A program made the translations under genes and the position numbers. Positions 8,309-17,563 of a DNA stretch of 64,000 nt are shown piece by piece (position 1 is the first letter of the stretch; every line of letters begins with the position of its first letter). The notes under the pieces are model-generated. The model was not told the origin of the DNA, made no database searches, and saw only the letters and a program-made list of their open reading frames with translations. Source of the stretch: Psychroflexus curvus (GTDB lineage Bacteria > Bacteroidota > Bacteroidia > Flavobacteriales > Flavobacteriaceae). The stretch covers positions 434,001-498,000 of the forward strand of contig NZ_JAIQZF010000001.1 of the NCBI RefSeq assembly GCF_020164585.1. Reading direction: 5' to 3'.

Positions 8309-9154
8309 TCACCACCATACCACAAAAAACTTATAAGTCTCTCCGGTTTTATTTCTTCGGAATAGCATCACCGATTGCTTGTTTTCCATAAATTCTTGTA
8401 GTTGAAGCAAAACTTTGGAGTATGAATACCATTTGGTATGTTGGGTTTCATCTGTAAACCAGTTGATTTTCTTCGGAATAAAAAAGGATTGGTGTTTCCA
8501 TTTTTTATTTAAAAATTCCTCAAGCGTATAAAAATAGCCAGCGACAGCTTCTAAATTGGTGGCAAAAAATCTTGTGTTACAGTGTTCTGGCAAAAACAAA
8601 ATGGCCTTAAAGCATAATTTCTGCTTGACCTTCCAGGGGTCAATCTTGAGTTTTTTCAAAGTATTTTCTCCTTTGGGATGATAGAGCAGAGGAAACTGTT
8701 GTGATCTTAATTTTTCAAGCTTATCTATAAATCGATCTCGCCTATTGGGTCCAATCCAGCAGTAATCTGGATTTTCATGCAGGCTGTCATCGTAAAGATA
8801 AATCTTGTTGATTAACTCCGTATGAATGATTTTTTCCTGAATAACATCCCGACAAATAAAATCGAATTCCCCGATAGTTGTTTTATCATCAATGATTTGC
8901 AGACTATAAGCCATCTCTTCATATCTAGGAGATAATTTTAAATAATTTTTAAAAAAGACCTCAGCTCTTTTTCCTACAAAATTAAAGATTCTTGCCTCCT
9001 CATAAGGAAGACTTTGAATTTGACTGACCTCTCCAAGTGGTTCAAATTCAAAAGCAGAGATATTTGTATCTGGAAGTTGGTCTATCATCAACTTCGTATT
9101 CATAAAGCCTTTAGATTGTTTTAAAATCTGAAGATCAGAATCTTTAGTCTGCAA
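8309..9154 (-). CDS. DUF1853 family protein
   Basis: Recognised as DUF1853 by the central block [10 protein letters not shown] followed by [11 protein letters not shown] and the aromatic-rich C-terminal half. The GEFDF ... E-x-x-x-K spacing resembles a PD-(D/E)xK nuclease core, but that is inference. The longest frame begins with TTG at 9154, overlapping the deoD stop by 11 bases. The first ATG is at 9103, 41 bases beyond it. I prefer the TTG because the residues between ([13 protein letters not shown]) look like part of the fold. It is the last gene of the deoC-deoD operon. Confidence 0.7.
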   Translation of the reverse strand: MQTKDSDLQILKQSKGFMNTKLMIDQLPDTNISAFEFEPLGEVSQIQSLPYEEARIFNFVGKRAEVFFKNYLKLSPRYEEMAYSLQIIDDKTTIGEFDFICRDVIQEKIIHTELINKIYLYDDSLHENPDYCWIGPNRRDRFIDKLEKLRSQQFPLLYHPKGENTLKKLKIDPWKVKQKLCFKAILFLPEHCNTRFFATNLEAVAGYFYTLEEFLNKKWKHQSFFIPKKINWFTDETQHTKWYSYSKVLLQLQEFMENKQSVMLFRRNKTGETYKFFVVWW

Positions 9155-9845
9155 GCTCTAGGGCGATTTTAATCATTTGATTAAACGTGCTTTCTCGTTC
9201 TCCTGCAGAAGTTTTCTCACCAGTGATTAAGGAGTCAGAAATCGTCAATATTGCCAGAGCATTAACACTATGTTTGGCGGCTATAGAATATAAGCCCGCG
9301 GCTTCCATTTCTACACATAAAACGTTATAAGCAGCCCACATTTCATGATCTTTTGGATCATCTGTATAAAATAAATCTGAAGAAAGCACATTACCTGCTT
9401 TAAAAGAAATCTCCAAATCTCTGGAGGTTTGCACTGCCTTATCAAACAATTTGAAGCTTGCAGTAGGGGCAAAGTCACCGCCTTTAAATCTATTTCTATT
9501 CAAAGACGAATTAGAAGATGCCGACATCGCTATGATCACATCACGCATTTTTACCTCTTCTTTGATAGCACCTGCACTTCCAACTCTTATAAGGTTTTTT
9601 ACACCAAACTCAGTAATCAATTCATGTGCATAAATGCTGATGGAAGGAATTCCCATTCCTGTGCCTTGTACTGATATTTTTTTGCCCTTAAAGGTACCTG
9701 TATATCCAAGCATACCGCGAACTTCATTATAGCAAATAGGATTTTTAAGAAAAGTGTTGGCTATCCACTTAGCTCTCAGTGGATCACCAGGTAAAAGTAT
9801 AGTTTCGGCGACATCGCCTTTTTTAGCATTTATGTGTACACTCAT
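9144..9845 (-). CDS. deoD: Purine-nucleoside phosphorylase, hexameric DeoD type
   Basis: This enzyme phosphorolyses purine (deoxy)nucleosides to base plus (deoxy)ribose-1-phosphate. At 233 residues it matches the bacterial trimeric/hexameric family. Signatures include [13 protein letters not shown], the phosphate-binding [31 protein letters not shown] and the catalytic Asp in TISDSLITG. It lies 10 bases after deoC on the same strand, giving a coherent deoxynucleoside salvage operon. Confidence 0.95.
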   Translation of the reverse strand: MSVHINAKKGDVAETILLPGDPLRAKWIANTFLKNPICYNEVRGMLGYTGTFKGKKISVQGTGMGIPSISIYAHELITEFGVKNLIRVGSAGAIKEEVKMRDVIIAMSASSNSSLNRNRFKGGDFAPTASFKLFDKAVQTSRDLEISFKAGNVLSSDLFYTDDPKDHEMWAAYNVLCVEMEAAGLYSIAAKHSVNALAILTISDSLITGEKTSAGERESTFNQMIKIALELAD

Positions 9846-9855
9846 TTTTTTTAAT

Positions 9856-10512
9856 TTAATAGGTTGAATTTGATGAAGTCCCCTCTACTATAGCGATTCC
9901 TGCAGAAGCGCCGATTCTGGAAACACCAAGATCAATATATTTTTTTGCAGTTTCAGTATCTCTTATTCCACCAGATGCTTTTATTTTTACTTTATCTGAA
10001 CTGTTGTTTTTCATGATTTTGACGGCTTCCAAAGTTGCTCCGTGACTACCAAATCCTGTGGATGTTTTTACAAAATCAGCACCTGCCTGTTCTGAAATTT
10101 GACAAGCTTTAGCCACTTCTTCATCGGTTAGATTGCAAATTTCAAGTATAACCTTTAAGGTATGATTTCCGATGGCATTTTTAACAGCCTGAATATCTTC
10201 TTTCACATAAGCAAAGTCTTTAGACTTCAGTTTTCCTTGGTGAAGTACCATATCGATTTCTGAAGCTCCATCTGCGATGGCTTGTTTTGCTTCTTCAGTT
10301 TTTGCTTTTGTCGACGAAGCTCCAAGCGGAAATCCAACAACAGTACAAACTTTTACTTCAGAATCTTTAAGAATTTCAGCTGCAGATTTAACGTAACTGG
10401 AGTTGATGCAAACCGAAGCAAATTTATAAGCAATTGCTTCTTCGCACAGGTTATGTATCTGTTTAAGAGTAGCATCAGCATTTAATAAGGTGTGGTCGAT
10501 ATAAGTGTTCAT
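9856..10512 (-). CDS. deoC: Deoxyribose-phosphate aldolase
   Basis: A class I aldolase that splits 2-deoxyribose-5-phosphate into glyceraldehyde-3-phosphate and acetaldehyde. The Schiff-base Lys is in [10 protein letters not shown], the second Lys in [10 protein letters not shown], and the proton-relay Asp in [11 protein letters not shown]. Length 218 fits the short bacterial DeoC form. It is the first gene of the deoC-deoD-DUF1853 operon and is divergent from rpsF across a 140-base gap. Confidence 0.95.
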   Translation of the reverse strand: MNTYIDHTLLNADATLKQIHNLCEEAIAYKFASVCINSSYVKSAAEILKDSEVKVCTVVGFPLGASSTKAKTEEAKQAIADGASEIDMVLHQGKLKSKDFAYVKEDIQAVKNAIGNHTLKVILEICNLTDEEVAKACQISEQAGADFVKTSTGFGSHGATLEAVKIMKNNSSDKVKIKASGGIRDTETAKKYIDLGVSRIGASAGIAIVEGTSSNSTY

Positions 10513-10595
10513 GGGTGTTTAGATGAATTTTCAGTAAAGATAAAAGTTTGAAATTGATATTTAGTTTAATAGCTAAAATATATCATTAACAGGGG

Positions 10596-10626
10596 TTTGC
10601 AATATTAAGAATATATTGTACTTTTG
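10596..10626 (+). promoter_or_regulatory. Bacteroidota-type promoter of rpsF-rpsR-rplI
   Basis: TTTG at 10596-10599 and TACTTTTG at 10619-10626 are separated by exactly 19 bases, the sigma-ABfr consensus layout. The rpsF ATG follows 26 bases later. Confidence 0.85.
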
Positions 10627-10652
10627 CAAACATTAAAATAAAACACATATTT

Positions 10653-10991
10653 ATGAATCATTATGAAACTGTTTTCATCTTGAATCCCGTTTTATCTGAA
10701 GACCAGATAAAGGAAACAGTAAAGAAATACGAAGATTTTCTTGTTTCGAAAGGTGCAGAGATGGTAAACAAAGAAGATTGGGGCCTAAAAAAATTGGCTT
10801 ACCCAATCCAGCACAAAAAGAGTGGATTTTACCACTTGTTTGAGTACAAAGTAGATGGAACTACCATCGAGCCTTTAGAAGTCATGTTTAGAAGAGACGA
10901 GAGAATGATGCGTTATTTGACCGTTAAATTAGATAAACATGCTATTGATTGGGCTAAAGAACGAGTTAAACGAATTAAAACTGGCGCGTAA
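10653..10991 (+). CDS. rpsF: 30S ribosomal protein S6
   Basis: 112 residues beginning [20 protein letters not shown], a clear S6 N-terminus, followed by [22 protein letters not shown] and the [15 protein letters not shown] segment. S6 binds S18 in the central domain of the small subunit, and its gene precedes rpsR by 2 bases here. No ssb or priB gene lies between them. First gene of the ribosomal operon. Confidence 0.97.
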   Translation: MNHYETVFILNPVLSEDQIKETVKKYEDFLVSKGAEMVNKEDWGLKKLAYPIQHKKSGFYHLFEYKVDGTTIEPLEVMFRRDERMMRYLTVKLDKHAIDWAKERVKRIKTGA

Positions 10992-10993
10992 TT

Positions 10994-11290
10994 ATGGCAA
11001 CAATTGAAGAACAATCGAAAGGAAAAAATGACGGTGAGATTAGATATCTAACCCCGTTAGACATTGAAACCAAAAGTAAGACCCGTTTTTGTCGTTTTAA
11101 ACGAGCTGGCATCAAGTATGTTGATTACAAAAATGCTGACTTCTTGATGGAATTTGTGAACGAACAAGGTAAAATTTTACCTAGACGTTTAACAGGAACC
11201 TCTTTAAAATACCAAAGAAAAGTATCTCAGGCTATTAAGCGTTCTCGCCACTTAGCTTTGATGCCATACGTAGGTGATTTATTAAAATAA
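10994..11290 (+). CDS. rpsR: 30S ribosomal protein S18
   Basis: 98 residues with the S18 core [20 protein letters not shown] and [21 protein letters not shown] followed by [10 protein letters not shown]. The N-terminus ([13 protein letters not shown]) is acidic and longer than in E. coli, as is common in Bacteroidota. S18 pairs with S6 on the small-subunit platform. Spacing to rplI is 13 bases. Confidence 0.97.
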   Translation: MATIEEQSKGKNDGEIRYLTPLDIETKSKTRFCRFKRAGIKYVDYKNADFLMEFVNEQGKILPRRLTGTSLKYQRKVSQAIKRSRHLALMPYVGDLLK

Positions 11291-11303
11291 AAAGGCAGAA
11301 AAA

Positions 11304-11753
11304 ATGGAAATTATACTTAAAAAAGACGTTGATAAACTTGGTTTTGCCGATGACCTTGTGTCTGTGAAAAATGGATACGGTCGTAACTTTTTAATACCTC
11401 AAGGTCTTGCTGTTTTAGCAACACCTTCAGCAAAGAAAGTATTGGCAGAGAACTTAAAGCAGCGTGCATATAAAGAAAAGAAAATTGTTGACGAAGCTAA
11501 AACTTTAGCTGAAAAAGCAAAAGATCTTGAAATTAAAATTCCTTCTAAGACAGGAGCTGGAGATAAACTTTTTGGAAGTATCACTACAGCAGATCTTAAG
11601 GATGAGCTTGCAAAGCATGAAGTTGATATTGACAAAAAATACATTACGATTCTTGGTGGAAACATCAAGCGTTTAGGTCAATATGAAGCAAAATTGAGAT
11701 TTCACAGGGATGTGATTTTGGATTTTACATTTGAAGTTATTGCAGATAACTAA
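11304..11753 (+). CDS. rplI: 50S ribosomal protein L9
   Basis: 149 residues. The N-terminal domain MEIILKKDVDKLGFADDLVSV with VKNGYGRNFLIPQGLA is the L9 signature; a Lys/Glu-rich connecting helix (about 55-80) leads to the C-terminal domain with KLFGSITTADL. L9 binds 23S rRNA near the L1 stalk base. It ends the operon, followed by a strong hairpin terminator. Confidence 0.97.
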   Translation: MEIILKKDVDKLGFADDLVSVKNGYGRNFLIPQGLAVLATPSAKKVLAENLKQRAYKEKKIVDEAKTLAEKAKDLEIKIPSKTGAGDKLFGSITTADLKDELAKHEVDIDKKYITILGGNIKRLGQYEAKLRFHRDVILDFTFEVIADN

Positions 11754-11780
11754 ATCATGTATATAATTATACCTTTAGAC

Positions 11781-11810
11781 AAAAGCTAACCTTATCGGGT
11801 TAGCTTTTTT
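11781..11810 (+). terminator. Rho-independent terminator after rplI
   Basis: Arms AAAGCTAACC and GGTTAGCTTT around TTATCG, then a run of T, 28 bases past the rplI stop. Confidence 0.9.
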
Positions 11811-11837
11811 TGATTTTTCCATTAAACAATTCACAAC

Positions 11838-14800
11838 ATGAAAAAAAATTATTTTTTAATTTTCCTTTTTTTATTCGGGTTATCTACAGCTATGGCTCAA
11901 GTGACAACTTCAACTATGTCCGGCCTTGTAAAAGATGATCAGGGAATAACACTGCCAGGTGCGAATGTAGTCGCAACTCACACACCTACGGGTTCTGTTT
12001 ATGGTGCCATGACTAATATGGACGGTAGGTTTAGATTGAATAACATGAGAATTGGTGGACCCTACAAGGTTGAGATATCTTATGTAGGCTTTGAAACCAA
12101 AACCATAGAAAACATCAATCTGGATCTGGGTGAAACTTACAATATTGAAGTGACTTTAATGACTACTTCCAATGCGTTGGATGAAGTTTTAATCACTGTT
12201 TCAGATAATCCTACATTTTCTAGCGAAAGAACTGGAGCAGCTACCCAAATCACAAGTAAAGATTTAAAACGGTTACCTACTATTTCCAGGTCAGCACAGG
12301 ACTTTACGAGACTGGAACCTTCGGCCAGTGGAAATTCGTTTGGTGGTAGAAATGATCAGTTTAATAATTTCAGCTTAGATGGTGCCGTTTTCAATAACCC
12401 TTTCGGTCTGGATTCTCCAACTCCTGGGGGTCAAACTGGTGCGCAGCCAATTTCTTTAGATGCTATAGAACAAATCAAAGTGACAACAGCGCCTTACGAC
12501 GTGACTTTATCCGGTTTTACGGGTGCTTCAGTAAACGCAGTCACAAAAAGCGGAGACAACACATTTAATGCTACTGCTTACAGCTTTTTCAGAAATGAAA
12601 ATCTGACCGGTGGTCAAATTGAAGGACAGGATGTCCCAAGAAACGATTTAGAGCAAGTTCAGTATGGAGTAAGTGTTGGTGGCCCTATTGTTGAAAATAA
12701 ATTGTTCTTTTTTGCCAATTTCGAAAAGGACGATAGAACAGATCTGGGTTCTCCGTTTGCACCAAATAGAGGTACTGGAGCTATCAATGAGTCCAGAGTT
12801 TTGGCATCAGACATGAGTGCCGTGTCAAATGCACTTGCTGATTTGGGTTATGATACTGGAAGATTTGAAAACTTTAATTATAATTCTGAATCTACTAAGG
12901 GTATTATAAAGCTAGACTGGAACATCAATCAAAATCATAAAGCAGCTCTTATTTACAATTTCCTGAGAGCTTCCAAAGATAATCCCGCCAATAGAACAGC
13001 TTTAGGGTTTAGAGGGCCTAGTCCTTCTGTAATTCAGTTTGAAAATTCTGGTTACGAGATTAACAACAACCTGAATTCAGTCCAATTCGAATTAAATTCA
13101 AGTTTTGGTAATAAATACTCTAATAAATTTCAGGCAGGCTATACCTATTTTGATGATTTTAGAAACCCGTTCTCTACTCCAGCTCCCCCTATTACTATTC
13201 AGGATGGAAGTGGTTCGAACTATATCATTGCGGGACATGAACCTTTTTCAATCAACAATGAACTACAGCAAAAGGTTTTTCAGGTAACCAATAACTTCAA
13301 CATTTTTGTTGGGGATCACTCCATAACTATTGGAGCTGCATTTGAACGCTTTGAATTTGATAATTCATTCAACTTAGCTGGTTATGATAACTTTGGTAAT
13401 CCGAACGGATACTACGGGACTTTCAGAGCATACCCATCTGTTGAAGCCTTTTTAACCGATGCTAATGCAGGAAGTCAAAGTGCAATCGCCAGAAACCTCA
13501 CCTATGCCCAGGGTGTATTTGAATCCAGAAATGCCAATGGTGTTGGTAACGATGGAGGATGGAGACTTTCTGAAACCAATGTGGGTCAGTTATCGTTTTA
13601 TGCTCAGGATGAATGGAGCATGACAAATAATTTCAAACTGACGTATGGAATACGTTTCGACAAGCCTATGTATTTCGATACTGACGAAAAAATTCAGGAA
13701 TTTATAGATACAGATAATGGAGCTACAGTAGATCCAACTACTGTTTATTACGATCCTGAAACTAATTCAGAAACAACTTTAAACTCCACTCAGCTCCCAA
13801 CAGATGAATTTTTGATTTCTCCAAGACTTGGTTTTAACTGGGATGTTCGCAATGATAAAACATTTCAAATAAGAGGAGGATCTGGAGTATTTACAGGCAG
13901 ATTGCCTTTTGTATGGATTGGTAACCAAGTAAGTGGTGCAGATCAAGGATTTTTTCAAATCGTTGATCCAGACTTCAAATTCCCTCAGGTATGGAGATCT
14001 AACCTTGGTGTAGATTACAAATTTGAAAATGGTATTATCGCTTCAACTGATATTTCTTATACTGAAGATATCAATGCAGCTCACGTTCAAAACTGGGGAT
14101 TAAAAGAGCCGTCTCAAACTCTTGCTGGTGTAGATAATAGAGCAACTTATGCCGCTGCTGATAAAGGCGCTAACAATGCTTATGTATTTACAAACTCAGA
14201 TAAGGGAAGAATTTTCAACGCCGTTGGAACCTTAAAGAAATACTTTGATAATGGACTTTATGTGAGCGCTTCGTATAGCTACTTAAATGCTAAAGATGTC
14301 AATTCCATAGAAGCTGAAATCACTGGTGATGCTTTTACATTCAACCCAACCGTTGGAAACGCAAATACTGATGTTTTAGGATTTTCTAAATATGGAGATA
14401 CTCATCGTTTTATTGCGGTTGTTTCTAAAAACTGGCAGTATGGCTCTCAAAAACAATGGCAAACCACAGTGTCCAGTTTCATAGAATACGCTAAAGGTGG
14501 ACGTTATAACTATACCTACGGTGGTGATATTAACAACGATGGTTCCAACATTAATGACCTTTTATACATACCAACAGAACAAGAATTGCTTCTAATGCAA
14601 TTTTCTGGTCCGGGGCAAGCTGATGCTTTCAATGCTTTTATTGAAAACAACGACTACATGAGTGAAAACAGAGGTAGTTATTTTGAAAGATATGGCGCTT
14701 TAGCACCTTGGAGAAGCACTGTAGACCTTAAAGTGTTGCAAGATTATAACTTCAAAGTTTCTGATGACAAGACCAATACGATTCAGTTGAGTTTGGATAT

Positions 14801-15002
14801 TCTTAATTTTGGAAACTTAATCAATTCAGACTGGGGCATCGTTCAGGAGCCATTTAATCAGCAACCAATAGGTGTTTCTGTTGATCCTCAAACCAATGAA
14901 CCTACGTATACGTTTAATACAAATAGAACGGATTCATTTGCAGTCAACACGAGTTTGATATCTCGCTGGAGAATGCAAGTTGGTTTGAGATATATTTTCT
15001 AA
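11838..15002 (+). CDS. TonB-dependent receptor, Oar-like, with carboxypeptidase-regulatory domain
   Basis: A 1054-residue outer-membrane protein. The signal peptide ends near LSTAMAQ, and the beta-sandwich regulatory domain spans about 25-105 (MSGLVKDDQGITLPGANV, GRFRLNNM). The plug (about 125-235) contains RSAQDFTRLEPSASG and the following NQFSLDG-like segment. The barrel then runs to the aromatic C-terminus VGLRYIF. The plug resembles Oar-type receptors of Bacteroidota and Myxococcota rather than SusC; no SusD partner follows, which argues against a polysaccharide utilisation locus. Substrate unknown. It stands alone between two strong terminators. Confidence 0.92.
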   Translation: MKKNYFLIFLFLFGLSTAMAQVTTSTMSGLVKDDQGITLPGANVVATHTPTGSVYGAMTNMDGRFRLNNMRIGGPYKVEISYVGFETKTIENINLDLGETYNIEVTLMTTSNALDEVLITVSDNPTFSSERTGAATQITSKDLKRLPTISRSAQDFTRLEPSASGNSFGGRNDQFNNFSLDGAVFNNPFGLDSPTPGGQTGAQPISLDAIEQIKVTTAPYDVTLSGFTGASVNAVTKSGDNTFNATAYSFFRNENLTGGQIEGQDVPRNDLEQVQYGVSVGGPIVENKLFFFANFEKDDRTDLGSPFAPNRGTGAINESRVLASDMSAVSNALADLGYDTGRFENFNYNSESTKGIIKLDWNINQNHKAALIYNFLRASKDNPANRTALGFRGPSPSVIQFENSGYEINNNLNSVQFELNSSFGNKYSNKFQAGYTYFDDFRNPFSTPAPPITIQDGSGSNYIIAGHEPFSINNELQQKVFQVTNNFNIFVGDHSITIGAAFERFEFDNSFNLAGYDNFGNPNGYYGTFRAYPSVEAFLTDANAGSQSAIARNLTYAQGVFESRNANGVGNDGGWRLSETNVGQLSFYAQDEWSMTNNFKLTYGIRFDKPMYFDTDEKIQEFIDTDNGATVDPTTVYYDPETNSETTLNSTQLPTDEFLISPRLGFNWDVRNDKTFQIRGGSGVFTGRLPFVWIGNQVSGADQGFFQIVDPDFKFPQVWRSNLGVDYKFENGIIASTDISYTEDINAAHVQNWGLKEPSQTLAGVDNRATYAAADKGANNAYVFTNSDKGRIFNAVGTLKKYFDNGLYVSASYSYLNAKDVNSIEAEITGDAFTFNPTVGNANTDVLGFSKYGDTHRFIAVVSKNWQYGSQKQWQTTVSSFIEYAKGGRYNYTYGGDINNDGSNINDLLYIPTEQELLLMQFSGPGQADAFNAFIENNDYMSENRGSYFERYGALAPWRSTVDLKVLQDYNFKVSDDKTNTIQLSLDILNFGNLINSDWGIVQEPFNQQPIGVSVDPQTNEPTYTFNTNRTDSFAVNTSLISRWRMQVGLRYIF

Positions 15003-15024
15003 ACTTATTATACATTACAATTTT

Positions 15025-15057
15025 AAGATCGGTAGGGCTTCTACCGATCTTTTTTTA
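15025..15057 (+). terminator. Rho-independent terminator after the TonB receptor
   Basis: Arms AAGATCGGTAG and CTACCGATCTT around GGCTT with a following T run. The T run merges into the -7 element of the next gene. Confidence 0.9.
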
Positions 15058-15063
15058 TTTTTG
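15056..15063 (+). promoter_or_regulatory. Promoter -7 element (TATTTTTG) for the DUF6495 gene
   Basis: TAnnTTTG match only 5 bases before the ATG at 15069 and overlapping the end of the upstream terminator T run. If used, the transcript would be leaderless or nearly so. Confidence 0.55.
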
Positions 15064-15068
15064 CACTT

Positions 15069-15542
15069 ATGAAATACGAAAGACTTACACAGGAACAGCT
15101 TAAAGAAATGCACAAAGAATTCATAAATTTTTTGGCAAGTCAATCCATTACAAATGAAGAGTGGGAAGATATTAAAACCAATAAGCCAAAAGTGGCCGAA
15201 GATGAGCTCGACGTCTTTAGCGATTTGGTATGGGAAGGTGTTCTTAACAACGTAAATTACCTAGAACATTTTTCACCACAGCAGTTATTTCTTTTTGAAT
15301 TTACAGATCAACATATTAATCTGATTGGAATCAAAATTGAAAACGAAGCGGTGGACATCAACACCAAAGAAGGTTTCCAATGGCTGAGAGATAATCTTCT
15401 AAATGATGATATTCAAATCTACACGTCTAGAAAAGCCTTGAGTGAAGACAGAAATAAAGATATTTTTGCTCTCATAAAACAAGGGGCACATATCACCAAA
15501 GGCAAACTTTACCAGTATTTTAATGGTATGGTAGAAAAGTAA
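15069..15542 (+). CDS. DUF6495 family protein
   Basis: A 157-residue soluble, acidic protein beginning MKYERLTQEQLKEMHKEF. It matches what I know of the flavobacterial family DUF6495, of unknown function. It has no signal peptide, membrane segment or catalytic motif that I recognise. The C-terminal part (QIYTSRKALSEDRNKDIFALIKQG) is helical and charged. It precedes hisS by 36 bases and may be co-transcribed with it. Confidence 0.7.
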   Translation: MKYERLTQEQLKEMHKEFINFLASQSITNEEWEDIKTNKPKVAEDELDVFSDLVWEGVLNNVNYLEHFSPQQLFLFEFTDQHINLIGIKIENEAVDINTKEGFQWLRDNLLNDDIQIYTSRKALSEDRNKDIFALIKQGAHITKGKLYQYFNGMVEK

Positions 15543-15578
15543 ATTTATTTTAGCGTTTTTATAATTTTAAAATTCAGC

Positions 15579-16955
15579 ATGGCAAGTAAAGCGTCAATAC
15601 CCAAGGGAACACGTGATTTTTCACCACTAGAAGTCAGTAAACGACACTATATCATTTCCACAATTCAAGAGCATTTCAAAGACTTTGGTTTCCAGCCTAT
15701 TGAAACGCCAACATTTGAAAATTCAGATACCTTGATGGGAAAATATGGAGATGAGGGAGATCGGCTAATTTTTAAAATTTTAAATTCCGGAGACTTTTTA
15801 AAAAAAGTTGATACTGCTGTTTACGACCAAAAAGACAGTCTGAAGCTGTCTTCATCAATTTCAGAAAAAGCTTTGAAATACGATCTAACCGTCCCATTTG
15901 CCAGGTATGTAGTTCAGCATCAAAACGAAATTGATTTCCCCTTTAAACGCTATCAGATTCAAAATGTTTACAGAGCAGATCGTCCACAGAAAGGAAGGTT
16001 TAGAGAGTTTACTCAATGCGATGCAGACGTCATAGGCAGCGATAGTTTATGGCAGGAAGTAGAGTTTATTCAGTTATATGATGCTGTTTTTTCGAGTTTA
16101 AAACTTGAGGGTGTCACTATCAAAATGAATAACAGAAAAATTCTTTCTGGTCTTGCTGAAGTGATTGGAGAAAGCGATAAACTTATCGATTTTACAGTAG
16201 CTTTAGATAAACTGGACAAAATAGGTGAGGAGGGCGTCAAAAAAGAAATGCTTGAAAAAGGGATTTCTGAATCCGCCATCGAAAACATAAAACCTATCTT
16301 CAATTTTGAAGGCGATTTTGGAGCTAAAATCAATCTTTTAAAATCTTTGTTATCCAATTCTGAAATCGGTCAAAAAGGAATAGAAGAACTAGAATTTATT
16401 CAGAAAGCCTTGCAGGGATTACCCCTTAAAACGGCAAAAGTCGACCTAGATGTCACTCTTGCACGCGGACTTAATTATTATACCGGTGCTATATTTGAAA
16501 TTTCAGCACCACCAAATGTAAAAATGGGCTCCGTTGGTGGTGGTGGTCGTTATGATGATTTGACAGGCATTTTTGGATTGAAAAACATGAGTGGTGTGGG
16601 TATATCTTTCGGTTTAGACAGAATTTATCTCGTACTGGAAGAGCTAGGTCTATTTCCAGAAGAAATTAAGGAAACGACTAAAGTCTTATTCATCAATTTT
16701 GGAGAAGATGAAGCTTTTTATGCTCTTAAAGCAGTTACACAATTAAGATCATCATCTGTTTCAGCCGAATTATATCCAGATGCAGCTAAGATGAAAAAGC
16801 AAATGACCTATGCCGATAGAAGAAATATACCTTATGTTGTTTTAGCCGGGGGAAGTGAAATGCAGTCTAAAGTTTACAATTTAAAGACTATGAAAACTGG
16901 TGAGCAGGAATCTTTTACTTTGGAAGATTTAATTAAAAAGCTATCAACCCTCTAA
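15579..16955 (+). CDS. hisS: Histidine-tRNA ligase
   Basis: Class II aminoacyl-tRNA synthetase of 458 residues. Motif 2 is present as QNVYRADRPQKGRFREFTQCD, followed by DADVIG. The His-specific signatures LARGLNYYTG and GGRYDDLTGIFG are clear, as is motif 3 (GVGISFGLDRI). The C-terminal anticodon-binding domain runs from about 365 (KVLFINFGEDEAF) to the end. QCDADVIG replaces the common QCDVDVIG, a mild change. Confidence 0.97.
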   Translation: MASKASIPKGTRDFSPLEVSKRHYIISTIQEHFKDFGFQPIETPTFENSDTLMGKYGDEGDRLIFKILNSGDFLKKVDTAVYDQKDSLKLSSSISEKALKYDLTVPFARYVVQHQNEIDFPFKRYQIQNVYRADRPQKGRFREFTQCDADVIGSDSLWQEVEFIQLYDAVFSSLKLEGVTIKMNNRKILSGLAEVIGESDKLIDFTVALDKLDKIGEEGVKKEMLEKGISESAIENIKPIFNFEGDFGAKINLLKSLLSNSEIGQKGIEELEFIQKALQGLPLKTAKVDLDVTLARGLNYYTGAIFEISAPPNVKMGSVGGGGRYDDLTGIFGLKNMSGVGISFGLDRIYLVLEELGLFPEEIKETTKVLFINFGEDEAFYALKAVTQLRSSSVSAELYPDAAKMKKQMTYADRRNIPYVVLAGGSEMQSKVYNLKTMKTGEQESFTLEDLIKKLSTL

Positions 16956-17028
16956 GAATTCAAGTCTTTAACGCTTCTTTATATAGTGTAAACCCCTCTT
17001 TTGCTTTACATTTAAATAAAAATAGTTT

Positions 17029-17232
17029 ATGAATTCTAATAAAGAAAACAAAAAGGTAGATTTTTTTGAGGATGCGGGTAAAAGTGATAATCAGGTGTTT
17101 TTAGCAGATATGCACGGTGACGGTGTTCATTTTAACAGAGAACTCCACGCTAAAGCTAAACGCAACCGACAAATTGCTAAAGAGAAGGCAGAAAAAGCGC
17201 AAAAAAAGAAGAATAATCAGAAAAAACTTTGA
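17029..17232 (+). CDS. Small basic hypothetical protein
   Basis: A 67-residue reading frame 73 bases after hisS. The N-terminal half is mixed (DFFEDAGKSDNQVFLADMHGDG); the C-terminal 30 residues are Lys/Ala-rich and predicted helical (KAKRNRQIAKEKAEKAQKKK). I do not recognise a family. Its codon use resembles its neighbours and it starts with a clear ATG, which makes it a likely real gene, possibly nucleic-acid binding by charge alone. Confidence 0.55.
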   Translation: MNSNKENKKVDFFEDAGKSDNQVFLADMHGDGVHFNRELHAKAKRNRQIAKEKAEKAQKKKNNQKKL

Positions 17233-17332
17233 TTCATTTCAGAGGTTTTTGAATTTTAAATCTACTATAGTTACTTATTCAAAGTCAAAATAATTAGCTG
17301 CAGGGTAGATGGTTCAGGCGTTTTTAGACGAC

Positions 17333-17359
17333 AAAACCCTGCGGATGCAGGGTTTTTTT
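17333..17359 (-). terminator. Rho-independent terminator after tRNA-Met (bidirectional)
   Basis: Arms AAAACCCTGC and GCAGGGTTTT around a GGAT tetraloop. Its A run on the plus strand gives a U run for minus-strand transcripts, directly after the tRNA 3' end. A T run on the other side means it could also stop plus-strand transcripts from the small-protein gene. Confidence 0.85.
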
Positions 17360-17360
17360 G

Positions 17361-17434
17361 TAGCGTGGACGAGAGTTGAACTCGTGACCTCCGGGTTATG
17401 AATCCGACGCTCTAACCAACTGAGCTACCACGCC
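17361..17434 (-). tRNA. tRNA-Met (anticodon CAT)
   Basis: On the minus strand the sequence folds as a cloverleaf. The acceptor stem is GGCGTGG/CCACGCT (G1-U72 wobble), the D arm GCTC-AGTTGGTTA-GAGC, the anticodon loop TTCATAA, and the T arm ACGAG-TTCAACT-CTCGT. Anticodon CAT; the first acceptor base is paired, so it is probably elongator tRNA-Met rather than initiator. A lysidine-modified tRNA-Ile cannot be fully excluded. The CCA end is not encoded. The base of the anticodon stem next to the loop (A31-C39) looks unpaired. Confidence 0.92.
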
Positions 17435-17448
17435 TTTTTAAAGGATTG

Positions 17449-17479
17449 CAAAGATAATATTATCTTTTGCTTTCGCAAA
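17449..17479 (-). promoter_or_regulatory. Bacteroidota-type promoter of tRNA-Met
   Basis: On the minus strand TTTG (17476-17479) and TATCTTTG (17449-17456) are spaced by exactly 19 bases, 14 bases before the tRNA 5' end. Confidence 0.85.
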
Positions 17480-17563
17480 TTTGTTTATGGAATAATTTCA
17501 ATTAAAATTTTTATTCTTCACCCATTTATCCATATATTGCTTTTCAATAGAAAATTGATTAAA

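Noticed and set aside
11838-15002. SusC-type receptor of a polysaccharide utilisation locus
   Set aside because: No SusD-like gene follows and no glycoside hydrolase or sensor is adjacent; the plug looks Oar-like.
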